Part shown: positions 1 to 12,581 of the stretch, one piece after another
Numbering within the stretch: position 1 is the stretch's first letter
How the letters are laid out: each line of letters begins with the position of its first letter
NCBI GenBank assembly: GCA_963277665.1
Contig: OY728160.1
Span: 46,608,605 to 46,672,604 of the forward strand
Direction of reading: 5' to 3'
Origin: Viscum album
Taxonomy: Eukaryota > Streptophyta > Magnoliopsida > Santalales > Viscaceae
Length of the DNA: 64,000 nt
Made by a program: the position numbers and the translations under genes
Notes under the pieces: model-generated
Seen by the model: the letters and a program-made list of their open reading frames with translations, nothing else
Database searches by the model: none
What the model was told of the DNA's origin: nothing

Positions 1-31
1 TTACTTTGAGAAGGTCTATACCAATCATCAA

Positions 32-328
32 ATGAACAACCACTTTAAGCTCTTGATAGATAATATGAAAATGCCTCCAGTGACTCAGGCATTCAGGGAG
101 CACGTCAGCAAGCTGCAAGAATTGGCCCCTGCTTTGGAAAAGTTTTTGGAGAATAAAGATGATTTTTTATCTACTATGGAAATAGGAGGAAGCATTATTA
201 TGGATTTCAGAAACCTTATTCTACCCTTTCTCCATGTGGACTACACCCCTGTCATCATCCCTCCTGCCTTACCTGCATCTCAACCCAGTAGTTCTTCTTC
301 CATCATGTCTCCTGCTGAAGCTATCTGA
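32..328 (+). CDS. Late ORF of the copia element, 98 aa, function unknown
   Basis: This open frame of 98 codons ends with TGA at 326-328. The frame may continue left of the window, since codons before the ATG at 32 are also open. The product starts with a polar, probably helical part (residues 1-50, leucine- and lysine-rich, LQELAPALEKFLENKDD) and ends in a Pro/Ser-rich tail (residues 74-95). A Pro/Ser-rich reading continues downstream to about 500, which suggests the original protein was longer and the stop at 326 is a truncation. Position between pol (off-window) and the polypurine tract matches the extra, sometimes called env-like, ORF of SIRE-type copia elements. I recognise no domain and cannot assign a function. 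Confidence 0.4.
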   Translation: MNNHFKLLIDNMKMPPVTQAFREHVSKLQELAPALEKFLENKDDFLSTMEIGGSIIMDFRNLILPFLHVDYTPVIIPPALPASQPSSSSSIMSPAEAI

Positions 329-617
329 AGCCTTACTCCACTGATCCCTCCATGAGCTACCCACTACAGACCCACAGGAGCCTCTGTTGGTTCCCCTCCA
401 GTCATTCCTGTAGCCCTTCCTAAACCTGTTGATCCACCAGCTCCTTCTCTATCTTCTTCTTCCAAAGGGAAAGAACCCTTACCTATGGATGTTGTGGATT
501 GAGTCTGTTTATGTCTTTTGATAGGGACTTTGTATTCTTTTTGGTCATGTAATGTATTGTGTTATTAATATAAGCCTTCTCAATTTTTCTCTCATGTGTA
601 TTTATTTTTTCTAATCA

Positions 618-705
618 CAAAGGGGGAGAAATATTGTGCTAACTGGAGAAATATTATGCTACATTGATAAATATTGTGCTAATTTGAGAAACACTATGCT
701 AATTA
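618..705 (+). repeat. Short degenerate tandem repeat next to a purine tract
   Basis: After AAAGGGGGAGAAA come about four degenerate copies of a unit of roughly 20-25 bp with the core GAGAAATATTGTGCTAA. They lie between the ORF and the LTR. Such purine-rich repeats occur just upstream of copia LTRs, and the first copy may be a duplicated or older polypurine tract. Confidence 0.5.
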
Positions 706-867
706 TTGACTAATCATATGATTGGGGAGACCTATGCTACTATGATACTATGTTGAATCTTATCTGTATTTCTCTCTGATATCATATACTAATATTTTTT
801 GGTTCTCCACTCTTATTAATCTCTGATACTTATCTTTAATATATTCTGACATAATTTGTGATTATCA

Positions 868-880
868 AAAAGGGAGATAT
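868..880 (+). other. Polypurine tract (plus-strand primer site)
   Basis: AAAAAGGGAGATAT lies directly before the LTR start at 881. A purine-rich run touching the LTR is where plus-strand DNA synthesis starts in LTR retrotransposons, so it fixes the element on the plus strand and this LTR as the 3' one. Confidence 0.55.
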
Positions 881-2839
881 TTTTGGACTCACCTGTTTTG
901 ATAATCAAAAATCATGTTTAAATATTGATCATAATATATTAAGTCAGTCATTAATCTTTTTAATCTACATATACAATTATCTTATTCTCAACAATGTATA
1001 TTATTAAGACTCATGCCTTTGATGTATCAACTTACATTCCATATTTATCTAAATATAAGTTCACTGTTAAAGGTTAATGGCAAGAGATTTCTGATCATAG
1101 TCACCATTATAACTCACTGTCACTCTAAGTCACTGATGCTAGAAGATCACTGATTGAAAATTTACAGTCACTGCTAGAAGCTACCAGTACAAGGTTACTA
1201 TCACAAGGTCATTTCTGTGACAGGGCTTCTGTTAGAAGACCACTGTCAGACTCTTTCTCAATTCTTCTGTTGAGAACCTCTCTGTTCAAGCCTACAGTTG
1301 GACAAGTTTAGTAGAAGGCTACCGCTGGACAACTCCTACTGTCGAGATAGTTGACTGTTACTCAAAGTCTACTGATAAGGATCCACTGTTACAAAGAGTA
1401 AACAGCTGTCGTTACAATTCTACAGTCAAAGATCCTACTGGTGAAGTTCACAGTTGAATAATCTACCGATGAAGTACACAGTTGAAAAGACCACAGTTGA
1501 AGTATACCATGTGACATGCATCTGCTACCAATCAAATGATATTCTATTCTTTCCTTTACCAATTTTATTAATACTATTATAACGGTCATGTCTAGAAAAA
1601 TTAATGCACCTGACATTATTTAATGATATTTGTAGGGACATCAGGAAACAGTACGATGTACGAGGAAGAACACACGTGGGTGAAGCATCTTTCCTGTCGG
1701 CCCTTGCTGAACCAAATCAAAAAGGCTGAACTAGAAGAGAGCACATATATATATATATATATGAGAAATACATTCAGATCCAAGTGACTGACATATGCAT
1801 ACAAAAACAAGAGAATTGGCGTAGAGATATTGAATATATAGAGAACACTCATAAGATAGAATCATACACAATCTGAAGAATAATCCTCAAGCTCTCATTC
1901 AGAATAACATCGAGCTTCAAGAGGATCAATTGAAAAAATCTTTTTCAAGCTATCATGGTGTGCTACAAAGATCTTAACATCCAAGAAGCTGATCATCTCT
2001 ACATCTGGAAGTCATAACCTAAAAGTTGCGACACTTTGTTTTGGAGTCAACTTGCAGAAAAGGACCAAAACTTCATCTCATTCATTCCAACGAGTCCAGA
2101 GCTGATCTTCCAACACAACAGAGCATTCTAAACTCATCCCCACTATCTTTAGCTCTACTATGTTTAATTACTTTACATTTGTGAGCAGTGTGTATGTTAC
2201 ACACACTGACTCTTGTACTTGAACTGAGGGATACTGAAAATCCCCATTCTAAAATCTCTTTATTTTAGTTTCCCACGTATAACTGTGGAAGAATCCTGGT
2301 GTGGATTGGAAGTTTATTTGCCCACGTAGAACTGTGGTAGAGGTTGCAAAACCTGGATAGTTTGTGAAAGTTGTTGTAAATCCCAATACTGGTTGTGTAT
2401 CACTTTTAATATAATTGCTTGGTGGCAGGTGATCATCAAGTGGAGAGGACTAGGTCTTGTCTTAAGACTGGACCTCTTGTTTAAATTTGTTGTGTTCATC
2501 TTTGCTTTACTCTGTTTAACATCTACCTGCTATGCTTACATTAGCAAAAACATAAATCTTCTTTTACATTCACTCTGATAGTTAGTTCTGGTTAGTGTGT
2601 ATATCTGATCTGTTTAGTAAACTTGTTTCAAAAGTAGAATTAGTTCTCATACTGACTCTACTGAGGAGTAATCAACCTTTGAGAAACCTGTTGAACAATA
2701 GATCACTTATATCTCTACTGCCTTAAATAATTGGTCCGTTTTAATTTGGGGGATTTTAATACTAAAAGTTTTTAACAGAAATTTTTAATTGGAACTCAAT
2801 TCACCCCCCCCCCATCTTGAGTATCCACTCCGACCAACA
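881..2839 (+). repeat. 3' LTR of the copia element, about 1.96 kb
   Basis: The LTR runs from TTTTGG to CCAACA. Its first half (about 1080-1540) is made of many short diverged repeats around CACTGTTAGAAGAC / CTACAGTTG. Repeats of this kind are common in U3 enhancer regions of LTRs. A (TA)n run at about 1745-1761 could act as TATA box. The C-run at about 2805 marks the U5 end. The next five bases (AAAAC, 2840-2844) should be the target-site duplication, but the matching left flank is outside the window. Confidence 0.55.
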
Positions 2840-2844
2840 AAAAC

Positions 2845-5800
2845 GTTCATATCATCTCATATATATACCCAAAATCACATTGATGAATAATAAACATTTT
2901 TGGAATTATAACATAGTCATCATGTAACTCACATTTAAATATAAACTAGGTCGGTTCCCATGTGCTTGACCCATATCCATAATCATGGTAAAAGCATAAA
3001 ATAGCCTTATCTAACAAATTAGTGGTGGGTAATGCACACTCACCCTAAATTCTATCCAAAAGTTTCAAGAGGGCTTAATGGAAACTTGAAAATCCATCAT
3101 GGGTCAAGCCTCATGATGAACTCTCATAATTACACACCTATACAATGTTCAAGAAGTCTAAATACACCTAATCATGGGCCTATGAATTAAAACATAACTC
3201 AAGGGAAGACTTAATTGGTCATGAGTATAAATTACACAAACTTTTATTCAAGCCCATGGCCATTGATAATTATGGCATCAAGTTTTATCACTCTAAGGGT
3301 CAATCGTGGCCCTAAATGTCCATAAACAACTCAAATGGGATCAAGGGAAAGTAATTTAGTTTAGTTTTAGGTTAACTTCACATGGTGGTGTGATTACATA
3401 ACACAAAACACATGAAAAAATAATAAATCATCAAGAATAGTTAGGGACCACTTACCTTGATCCAATAAAATTCTGATCGTCTAATATCTTAAGTTGATTC
3501 AGCTTTAATTGATTAGAATCGAAAAATCTGGAGACATCACTAAATTAGGGAATCACCTACAGAACACACTAGAACAATATAAGAAATAGGGAAAAGATAG
3601 ATGGTGAGTGTTATCCTTATCTAAGGATACATCCTGTGATGAAAAACAAATAAATCTTTCCACTAATGTTGGATATCCAAGGATTGGAAGAGGATAAATG
3701 AGATATAGGAGAATATAGGTTTGATATACTCTTGGAAAAATTAGGGAGTTGTTATCATTTTAATAAAAACTAATTAAAATTAATTAATTAATTATAAAAT
3801 TATAAAATAAACTAGAAAATGGGAGTCTGGTTCCCACTCTTCCTTCACCGGGTACCCACCTTAGGGTCATTAGGCACCCGATGGCCCTCCATGGCCTACT
3901 GCCTCCCCTGCTAGGCATATCGAGTACCTAGTACTATCCAACCAGGTGCTTGGTGGAACGTTTCATACATGATAAATATCCTATAACCTTGATCAAATTC
4001 CCTAAATAGACTCTCGAGTCCCTACCAACACTTAAAATATCCCAAAACATCGAAAGACATGATGTTTATTAAAAATTAAATTGAAAACACACCTCAAAAT
4101 GGTAAGGGTATTACAAATGAGTTACATTATTGGGAATCCTTTACCTAATCCAATGAGGATTATCCTAAACCACTCAGGGTTTATTACGAAAATCAAGTCC
4201 CTTTAGGGTTTCTTCAAGTATAAGAAGAGAAAGGGCCCTTGGCGACATTTTCATTAGGCATCTCTCGAGCTCCCAAACAATAAACAGAATTCTCATTCTT
4301 CTCCCTAAAGGCTACATCCTATCCCTTATCCAATTGTTAAAATTGGTTCCCTACCCAACATCCCAAACCCACACCCCCAAGAAAGTGCACACAAGCACAC
4401 ACATACATAACATATGGTTAAGTATTGAAGGGATCACCTACCTTGTCATCAGAGTCATCACTCCAAAATTCCTGCTCTTCATCCATATTTAAGGTCATAT
4501 TAATCATTACCAAGTTCTTGAACCTCTATATCATACCACAAGGAATAATTAATTAACTATAAATTTTTATAATTCATTCTAAAATTTAATCTAAAGAGGA
4601 ATCACCCTATAAAACCCACCAAACATTTTCATGATGCCAAAAATTGAAACCAATGGTATGTGAAAGGTCCACAATGCACCCCCAACACTCTTACTAACAA
4701 AAGCACCATGAATCTACACATAAAAAATCTCCAATTTTAAACCATTGGTGAAACCCCTAGAAAAAACTAGTTGGGTGGTTTGCCTCTTTTAAAAGAATGT
4801 GCAATGGGTGTCGTTCCTCCTCTTTCAACATCCTCTATCCATTGCACTAAAAATACACAATCATCAGAGATTATTCCACCATGATTTAGTGAAATCATCC
4901 TTAAATTCCTAGTGTAGCCACCCAAAATTATAGGAGGAAGGGGAAAGAAGAGGAAAGAGGAAGTATAGGAGGATTTTCCTCAATCCAACACAATGAGACG
5001 ACCTCTCATCAACCACCAAACAAAGGGGGGAAATAGGGTTTCAAGGGGAATAAATAAGGGGAGAGGGATAGCCAAAATTCCCTCTCCTGAGTGGCCATTC
5101 AACTAAAAGAGAAGGGGGTTGTCCCTAAAATGGTGTGGGTGCAGCTGCACCAAGTGCCCAGTGGATTCATGTTTCTTACTTCAGTAGCAGATCCACCTTG
5201 ATTCTTATCTAATAATCCACCAACACCTATAAACCCCTATAACCTCATCGAAACAACCTCAATTCAATACTGAAACATGTGTAACTCACTCAAAAACTCC
5301 AAATTAAATCTCATTTAGCTCTTAGATCCATAGAAATTCTAATTTTTCTCTTAAATCATAGACCATTTATGATGTGAGTTGTTTCATTGGGATCCTTTAA
5401 TAGTCCATTAAAAATTGTTGGTATACTTCTCATTTAATTTGAAACAATAGTTTTTGGTTTAAATACCCATTTTATTAAAATGTAATAGAGACAATTCTCA
5501 CTTGTGATAAATTCAGTTATTTATCTATTTATGGATGATATAGTTGGTTCATTTTTTCATAGGCACTTTTCCAAAATGACATACAAATTTTATTAACTTT
5601 ACTAAGTATACCATTGTTACCATATCCTCCCTTCAAGAGAAATTGATACTACTCATCCCAAGGTAGATTTATGGTTCTATCTATCGTAATTAGGGGTGTT
5701 TAATAGGTATGGTTCTATGATCTAGGCTCACCAATAAACATTTTTGGAGTTTACTAGAGTTGAAAAAAAATCTTCATTTTAAATGAGTTTAAACAAACTG

Positions 5801-5895
5801 GGGATAAAAGATTGTGGGATTAAGATGACCTATCTTAGAATATATGAGTTGGTATGTGGGTCAAGAATATATTTTTTTCTTTTAATTTTCTTTGA
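2845..5895. repeat. Direct repeat, copy 1 (about 3.05 kb, retroelement-derived)
   Basis: This stretch aligns almost end to end with 7380-10385, with many substitutions and small indels, so the duplication is old. Shared landmarks are CCCAAAATCACAT (about 2870 and 7400), the GGTACCCACCT block (about 3848 and 8378), the GGGT(A/C)TTACA junction (4105-4114 and 8629-8638), and CAAGAATATAT near the right ends. GGGTNTTACA looks like an LTR terminus (TGTAANACCC on the other strand), so the repeats may be LTR plus adjoining internal sequence of a gypsy element. I found no convincing primer-binding site beside it. The left end is cut by the copia element. No coding function was seen. Confidence 0.6.
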
Positions 5896-7379
5896 TACCT
5901 TTATTATGTAATCCAATAGGATTAGATGATCATGGGTGTTTTGGTATGTTACAGATAACGTCATCAGTTGGATCTTAACCATGATGGGATTTTTCCTCTC
6001 ATATGATGAGTATAATATTTGGTACTTTATTTGAGATAGACTGAGGAATTATACAACCATACCTAGATATGACATATTATGGTATTATCTATCAAATAAA
6101 AGGTATGTGATGTTCCCATCTATAAGGGTGAATGACATTTGATGTATTCATAGATTTCATCAGTGTATACTCAAAGAATTAAGAATATATTAGTGGTTAT
6201 ATGAAATTTACATACTTCATGTCTTGTGTTTACTTGATGTATTTGAAAAAAGAATCATATGAAAATGCATGTTTTATATGATACAGTTGGTGTATACAGG
6301 TATAGAGATACATGTGTTTGATGGATATCATTATTGATATCTTTGTAGCTTGAGTAGCATTGATACTTTACTAGAGGCCACTGTTTTCTTACATTTATGG
6401 GTTTAGGAATTCATATTTTTTTCGATGCTATAAAGGCTCGCAGGGTTACACTTTATGTTTTTCCAAATAAGGATTTTGATTTAAAAAAACTTAGATAAAT
6501 TCTCTAAAAATGTATTAGATTTTATCCAAAAAGGAGTTTTGGGTGGTTATTCATAAGGTATTTTATATGATGTGATATAAGGTGAAGTTGATAATAACTT
6601 TCCAAAAGTGTTTTGGAAATATCCAAAAGGAGTTTTCAATATGGTTTTACAATTTATTGTATAAAATACCTTATAAAGTGAAATGACACAAAGTTTATGA
6701 GGCTTTAGTGAAAGTGGGAGATTGATGGAGATATACCTAGAATCCTATTTACATATGATGTGTTTAGACATATATCATGATGTATATATATATATATGAT
6801 ATGGTATGACATAGAGGGAACCAAAACATATCACGTTTCATTGGTTTGGGAATATCTTAAGGCACGAAATGGAGATTTCATGCCATTTTTTGGACTAGTC
6901 ATAATATACAATTGGGCGATATCAAATGGCGGTGTTGTGAATATAATAATATGGTATGATTCTTTCTAACACTCTATAATTGATTAGTGGTCGAATGATA
7001 ATCATTTTCACTTGAGTATTATTCCACATTGTCTATCATAATTTTCAATGTTTTATATAATGAAACGTTGGGAGAATAAATTGGACAAGGTTTAAAAATT
7101 ATTAAAATTGAAGACATTTACTTTTTAGGTATGAGTAAATTCATATAAACTCAAGGAGCAACCTCGAGAGCTATAATTGGTCATAATGCTCCACCTCCAT
7201 CATTAACAAGTCCACATGGGAATTATATTCCATGACCTCATAGACATTACATTCTATAATAACAAGCATCATGTCCCAATCATATCAGACCATAGAGTGA
7301 GAATAACATCCATCACCATAAGAAACACAATATAAATGGGCATTCCATCCCAACCATAACCATTAATAGCAAAAGGGAA
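5896..7379. other. AT-rich segment between the two direct repeats; no gene seen
   Basis: About 1.5 kb lies between the two repeat copies. It is AT-rich, with a (TA)n run at about 6783-6798 and several TATGATATGG-like words, but no frame that I recognise. A stretch at 6880-7200 has short open pieces without family resemblance. If the repeats are LTRs, this would be a strongly shortened internal region. Confidence 0.4.
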
Positions 7380-10300
7380 TACCATCCCATATACATACCC
7401 AAAATCACATAGAGGAATAATAAACTGAAATGGAATTATAACATAAGAATTTTATAACTCACATTTAAGCATAAACTAGGTTGGTTCCCACATGATCAAC
7501 CCATATCCATAATCATGGCCAAAGCATAACATACCCTACTCAAACAAGTTAGTGGGGGAAAAGGCACACTCACCCCAAATTCGATCCAAAAGTGTCAAGA
7601 GGGCTCAAGGGAAACTCAAAAGTCCCTCATGGGTCAAGCCTCATGCTGACCTCACACAATTACACACCTCTCTTATGTTAAAGGAGGCTAAAGTAACCTA
7701 ATCATGGGCCTATGAATTAAAACATAGCTCAAGGGAATCTTTAATGGGGTCCGAGTATAAATTCCACACACTTTTATTCATGACCACGACCATCGACAGT
7801 TGTGGCATCAATGTTTATCACCCTAAGGGTCAATCATGTCCCTAAATGCCCTTACACAACTCAAATGGGAACAAGGGAAATCAATTCAGTTTAGTTTTGT
7901 GTCAATTTCATATGGTGGTGAGATTACATATCACACATCACATGAAACAAGAATAAACCATCAAGAATAGTTAAGGACCACTTACCTGATCCAATAAAAA
8001 TCTTCTCGTCTAATATCTCAAGTTGATTCGGCTTTAATCAACGAGAACCACAAAATCTGGAGATATCCCTAAAATAGGTAATAATCGACAAAACACGCTA
8101 AGATAATAGAAGAAATAGGGAATAGATCAATGGTGAGTATTAGCCTTATCTGAGATGACCTCCTATGATGAACGACACATAAACTCAGCCACTAATGTAG
8201 AATATCCAATGATTGGAAGAGGAGAAAGGAGAAAGAGGAGAAGAGAGGCTTGAGCCACTCCACGCCAAAATGAGGGAGTAGTTCTCATTTTAATAAAAAA
8301 TAATTAAAAATAATTAATTATAAAATTAAAAAAAAAATAGTCAAGTGGTACCAGGTTCCCACTCTTCCTTTGTCGGGTACCCACCTCAAGATCATTTGGC
8401 ACCCGATGGACCTCCATAGGCTACTGCCTCCCCTGTTGGGCATATCGGGTACCTGATACTGGCCAACTGGGTGCTTGGTTTCATGTGTCATACATGATAG
8501 ATATCCTAGTACCTTGCTCGAATTCCCAAAATGGACCCTTGATCCCCTACCAACACCTAAAACATCCCAAAACACTGAAATACATGAGGTGTAGTGAAAA
8601 TTAAATTGAAAACGCACCTTGAAATTAACGGGGTCTTACATATGAGTTACATTCTTGGGAATCCTTTACATAATCCATGGAAGATTATCCCAAACCACTC
8701 AGGGTTTATTACGCAAACCAAGTACCTTTAGGGGTTCATCAAGTATAAGCAGAGCAAGACCCCTTAGCGACATTGTCATCGAGCATCTCTCAAGCCCCAA
8801 ACCAATAAACATAATCCTTGTTTTTCTCCCTAAAATTGTTAACATTGGTTTCCTACCCAGCATCCCAAACCCACACCCCCAAGCAAGCGCACACAATTAC
8901 ACACATACACAACATATTATTAAGTATTAAAGAGACCACCTACCTCATCATTAGAGTAATCACTCCAAAATTTGTGCTCGCCATCCACATTGAAGGTCAT
9001 ATTAATTATTACCAAGTTCCCGAGCCTCTATCTCATACCACAAGGCATAATCAATTAATTATAAATGTTTATAATTAATTATGCAATTTAATCCAAAGAG
9101 GCATCATCCTTGAAAACCCACCAAGCATCGCCATGATGCCAAAACCGCAACCAATGGTGTGTGAAAGGTCCATGATGCACCCTCGACGCTCCTACTAACA
9201 AAAGCCCCATGAATTGACACCTAAACAATCACTAAATTTAAACCATTAGTGAAACCCCAAGAAAAACTAACTCCTCGATTTACCTATTTTGAAACAACAT
9301 GCAATGGGTGTCGTTCCTCCTCTTTCAACATCCTATATCCATTGCACTAAGAAGCCCCAATCATCAGAGAAGATTCCACTATGCTTTGGTGGAATCGTCC
9401 TTAAATCCCTAGTGCAGCCACCCAAATTCAGAGGAGGAAGGGGAAAGAAGAGGCATGAGGAAGGGGATGAGGGTTTTTGTCAATCCAGCATAATGAGACA
9501 ACCTATGATTGACCATGAAACAAAGGGGGAGCAAGGGGGCTTCAAGGGGGAAGAAATACGGAGAGAGGGTTTTCCAAAATGCCCTCTCCCTAGTAGCTCT
9601 TCGACTAAAAGAGAAGGGGGGCTGATCCTGAAATGGTGTGGGTGCAACTACATCGAGTACCTAGTGGTTGCCTATTGCATACTTCGGCAGCAAAGCCACC
9701 TCGATTATGCTCTAATCATCCACCAACACCCGAAAACCCTTATACCCTCATCGAAACAACCTCAATTCCATATGCAAACATGTGAAACTCATTCCAACAC
9801 TCCAAATTAAAACTCATTTGGCTCCTAGATCCACAAAATTCAAATCTTCCACTTAAATCATCAACCCTTTGTGATGTGGGTTGTTACATTAAGATCCTTT
9901 AATAGTTCATTCAAACATTGTTGGTATACATCGCATTTAATTTGAAATAATATTTTGTGGTTTAAAGACCCATTTGATTGAAATGTAATAGAGACTTCTC
10001 TTACTTGTGATAAGTTTATTTATTTATCTGTTTGTGGATGATGTAGTCTGTTCATTTTTGCATTCAACTCAGACACTTTTCCATAATGACATACATATTG
10101 TATTACCTTTATTAGGTTCTCATTTCCAAGAGACATTGATACTACTCATCCCGAGGCAGATGTCTGGTTTTATCTATCATCATTAGGGTTGCTTAATAGG
10201 TCTGGTCTTGCGAGCAAGGCTCGTTAATCGACATTTTTGGAGTTGATTAAAAAAAAAGTCCACATTTTAAACGAGTTTAAATAAATTGGGTAAAAAATTC

Positions 10301-10385
10301 TTGGGGCTTAAGTTGATCGGTCTTAGAATATGCGGGTCGGCATGTGGGTCAAGAATATATATTTTTTCATTTCTTTTAATGTCTT
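7380..10385. repeat. Direct repeat, copy 2 (about 3.0 kb)
   Basis: This is the partner of 2845-5895. It ends about 245 bp from the 3' end of the DUF1666 gene. The 173-codon open frame at 9289-9810 lies inside it; the same stretch in copy 1 is broken and the product resembles nothing I know, so I treat that frame as chance. Similarity upstream of 7380 cannot be tested because copy 1 is cut at 2845; copy 2 could begin near 7150. Confidence 0.6.
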
Positions 10386-10629
10386 TTAATTTAATGTATC
10401 ATTTTTAGGAAAACCATGTATATGTTTCATATATGTGATGAATATATATATAATAACAATTATGTGATAACTATTTTGTGATTAATATTTAATATTCATT
10501 AATAATTAGTGTTTTTTATTTTAAATTTTTTAAATTCACAATAAATACAAGCTTAGATGGGCCGGATATTTTTAACTAGATCCATACCGGGTTGAACCGG
10601 CCCATCGCCGCCCACCAGGTGACCCCCCA
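10386..10629. other. 3' flank of the DUF1666 gene
   Basis: AT-rich DNA with short TA runs lies at 10386-10550. It is followed by a GC-richer part (10555-10629) that holds the 3' end of the gene's transcript. No poly(A) signal is clear enough to call. Confidence 0.3.
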
Positions 10630-12581
10630 TCATCGTCGCCATGGAAAAACCTGAAACGAGGGCTCCATGTGAATCATCTTCCTCCTCCCAAACCTAATGC
10701 TGCTCAGCTTCGCTGCGCACCATCCGAGCTGGCCCTCTGTCACGCTCGGCATCCTCACCACTCGGGAAACCAGCTTCATCTCCACCCGCGCGATAACCGC
10801 CCAAGACCCGACGCCTTCTCGATGCTTCTGGAACCGTCTCACCAGGCAGTTCCCGCTCCCCACCACATCCTTCAGCTGCCTCTCCTTCTGCAACGCCAAC
10901 CCCCTCAAGAAGACGGCCATGGAGGGGAGGGGAGGGAAGCGAATGAAATCAAACCTTGCGAAGCATCTTCTGCACATCAGGAAGGGATCTCGGTTGGACC
11001 CGCTTGGGGTCACTCCAAGCGCCGTCTCTATCAGCCTGGAGAAATTCCCAGAAGCACCGCATCGATTCCATTAGGGTTTCGGTAAGCTTCGAGATCGAGA
11101 CCGGAATCCCGTGCTCCCCTTCCTTCTCAGCGCTCTCTTTACTCCGATCCGTAGTTCCGTCATCTGCAAATTCATAAACATGGAGTTCAGGCGGATCGTT
11201 CCTGGGCTCGTCGAGATCCAATTCATTACCTCTGATGGCAGGAACCTGGAGAAGGCCTTGCAGAGCGCATCGCCGCCTCGTGTAGGCCTGGACTCTGGGT
11301 CCCTGAAACGCCTCATTCTCCAGGAACCTCTGCAGCAGCAGCTGAAACTGGTGGAGCTTGCCTGCCACTTGGTTGTAGGCCCGGACTCCATGGAAATCAG
11401 ATCCCTGCATTTCTCGTGCTTTTCTGTATTGCCAGTGGAGGATTTCCCAGGAGAGACACATCTGCCCGACGTACACCATTTCCAGATCCCTCTGCAATTC
11501 CCTGATGAACCTCGGAGTTGCTGGATCTGCAACAGCATTACTCTTCCCGAGTTCGCACTGCCGCGAGGATTCTTCCTGACCGGCCTGGTCCTTCAGCCGC
11601 AGGAACTCTGCAAATGAAATTATCAATCACATCGAAAATCCCAGGGAGAGGAGGAGCTGGATTAGCATACCCAGGGCGTGAAGAGTCTGTCCGTTCAGTA
11701 TATCCAGCTTCCGCATCTTGTCGGCATAGATCTTGTAGAACTTCTGAATCTCCTCTATATGATCCTTGTCCTTGAGCTTTTCGTCTATCTTCAGCGGCTT
11801 CAAGTCGTCCGCCATCTTCCGCGACTCCGAGTCTTCTAAGATGGTGGGAAGCTTCCCGTTCCTCGTTCTCCTCAAGTCCAGCTTCAGATGCTCTAGAAGC
11901 CTCCCCTTTTCTGACTCAATTATGTCAGATTCCTCGGAATTAGACGATCCCCGTTGTCCACGATCTGGCTCAGCTCCACTGAAATCCCCGATGGTCATTT
12001 CTGATTTCATACCCCCACCATCGTCATTAATGGCCTCTGTTCCGAGAGCCAGTGCTTCTGAATCTTCTGTTTCTTGTATCTTGATGTCGTGAACATCAGA
12101 AAAAAATACCAGTGATCCTTCGTTGGCGGATTCTTCTGATTCCCACTCCTTGTTCATATCCCCATTTTCAACAGGGTTCGCCGCCTGCAACTCTTTACTG
12201 GATTCTGAGGCGGTCTCCATGAGGACGACGGGTTCCTCTGTTTCACAATCTTCTTCCTTGTAAAATGCGTCAGCTTCAGAATCCTTGAAAACCATGAAAT
12301 CGCAATGAATATGATCGCATGGCCGCTTCTCATCAGCTAGGAGTCTGAACAATTAAAAGAACCTGTCAACCCCACTTTTTTTTTGAAGAGAATAAAAGAA
12401 ACAAGCACAACAGAGCACACCTCTGAAAAATCACTGATATCCATTGAAGGAGACAGGACAAGCAGCAGGAGACCAGCAGGCAGAAAGAAGCAGAGCAGCC
12501 GAATAGTTTGTATTGAAGGAAGCCATGCAGTAGCCCTTCATGAGCGTGGCCTCTGAGCTGGAACAACTTCTGGGAGCCCAT
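10630..12581 (-). CDS. DUF1666 family protein (plant 'ribosomal protein L34Ae'-type), 581 aa, 4 exons
   Basis: Exons on the minus strand are 12581-12421, 12344-11671, 11607-10955 and 10887-10630. They total 1746 bp, coding 581 residues plus TGA. All introns are GT-AG and very short (76, 63 and 67 bp), and the exon phases fit. Residues 27-52 are a hydrophobic, Cys-rich segment, a likely N-terminal membrane anchor. Residues 60-250 are acidic and low in complexity, then a helical stretch (KFYKIYADKMRKLDILN) leads into the conserved core from about residue 309: FIRELQRDLEMVYVGQMCLSW, WEILHWQY, a basic-free central part, and KERQLKDVV near the C-terminus, closing with HMEPSFQVFPW. These words and the length fit plant DUF1666 proteins. 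The family is often labelled ribosomal protein L34Ae, but I know of no proven role, and the membrane segment argues against a ribosomal one. No in-frame stop or frameshift was seen, so the gene looks functional. The start at 12581 is the first ATG in frame. Confidence 0.92.

Larger units (their letters stand above)
1..2839 (+). mobile_element. Copia (SIRE/Maximus-like) retrotransposon, 3' part
   Basis: This is the 3' end of a plus-strand LTR retrotransposon whose 5' part lies left of the window. In order it shows a late ORF (32-328), a non-coding stretch with G-rich purine tracts at about 618-632 and 868-878, and one long terminal repeat (881-2839). The LTR starts with a decayed TGTTGG-type end (here TTTTGG) and closes with CCAACA, the inverted-repeat ends common in copia elements of the SIRE/Maximus type. 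Just inside the 3' end is the C-run sequence (AATTCACCCCCCCC) typical of copia LTRs. The element truncates the left direct repeat that begins at 2845. Lineage is inferred from these ends and from the ORF placed after pol; no reverse transcriptase is in view. Confidence 0.6.

Noticed and set aside
9289..9810. 173-codon plus-strand frame in the second 3-kb repeat
   Set aside because: The same stretch in the first repeat (about 4800-5290) is broken by stops and indels, and the product resembles nothing known.
10669..11617. Long plus-strand open frames (10669-11085, 10697-11074, 11111-11617) opposite the DUF1666 gene
   Set aside because: They lie antisense to well-supported exons, cross intron borders and match no family. 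GC-rich coding DNA often gives such mirror frames.
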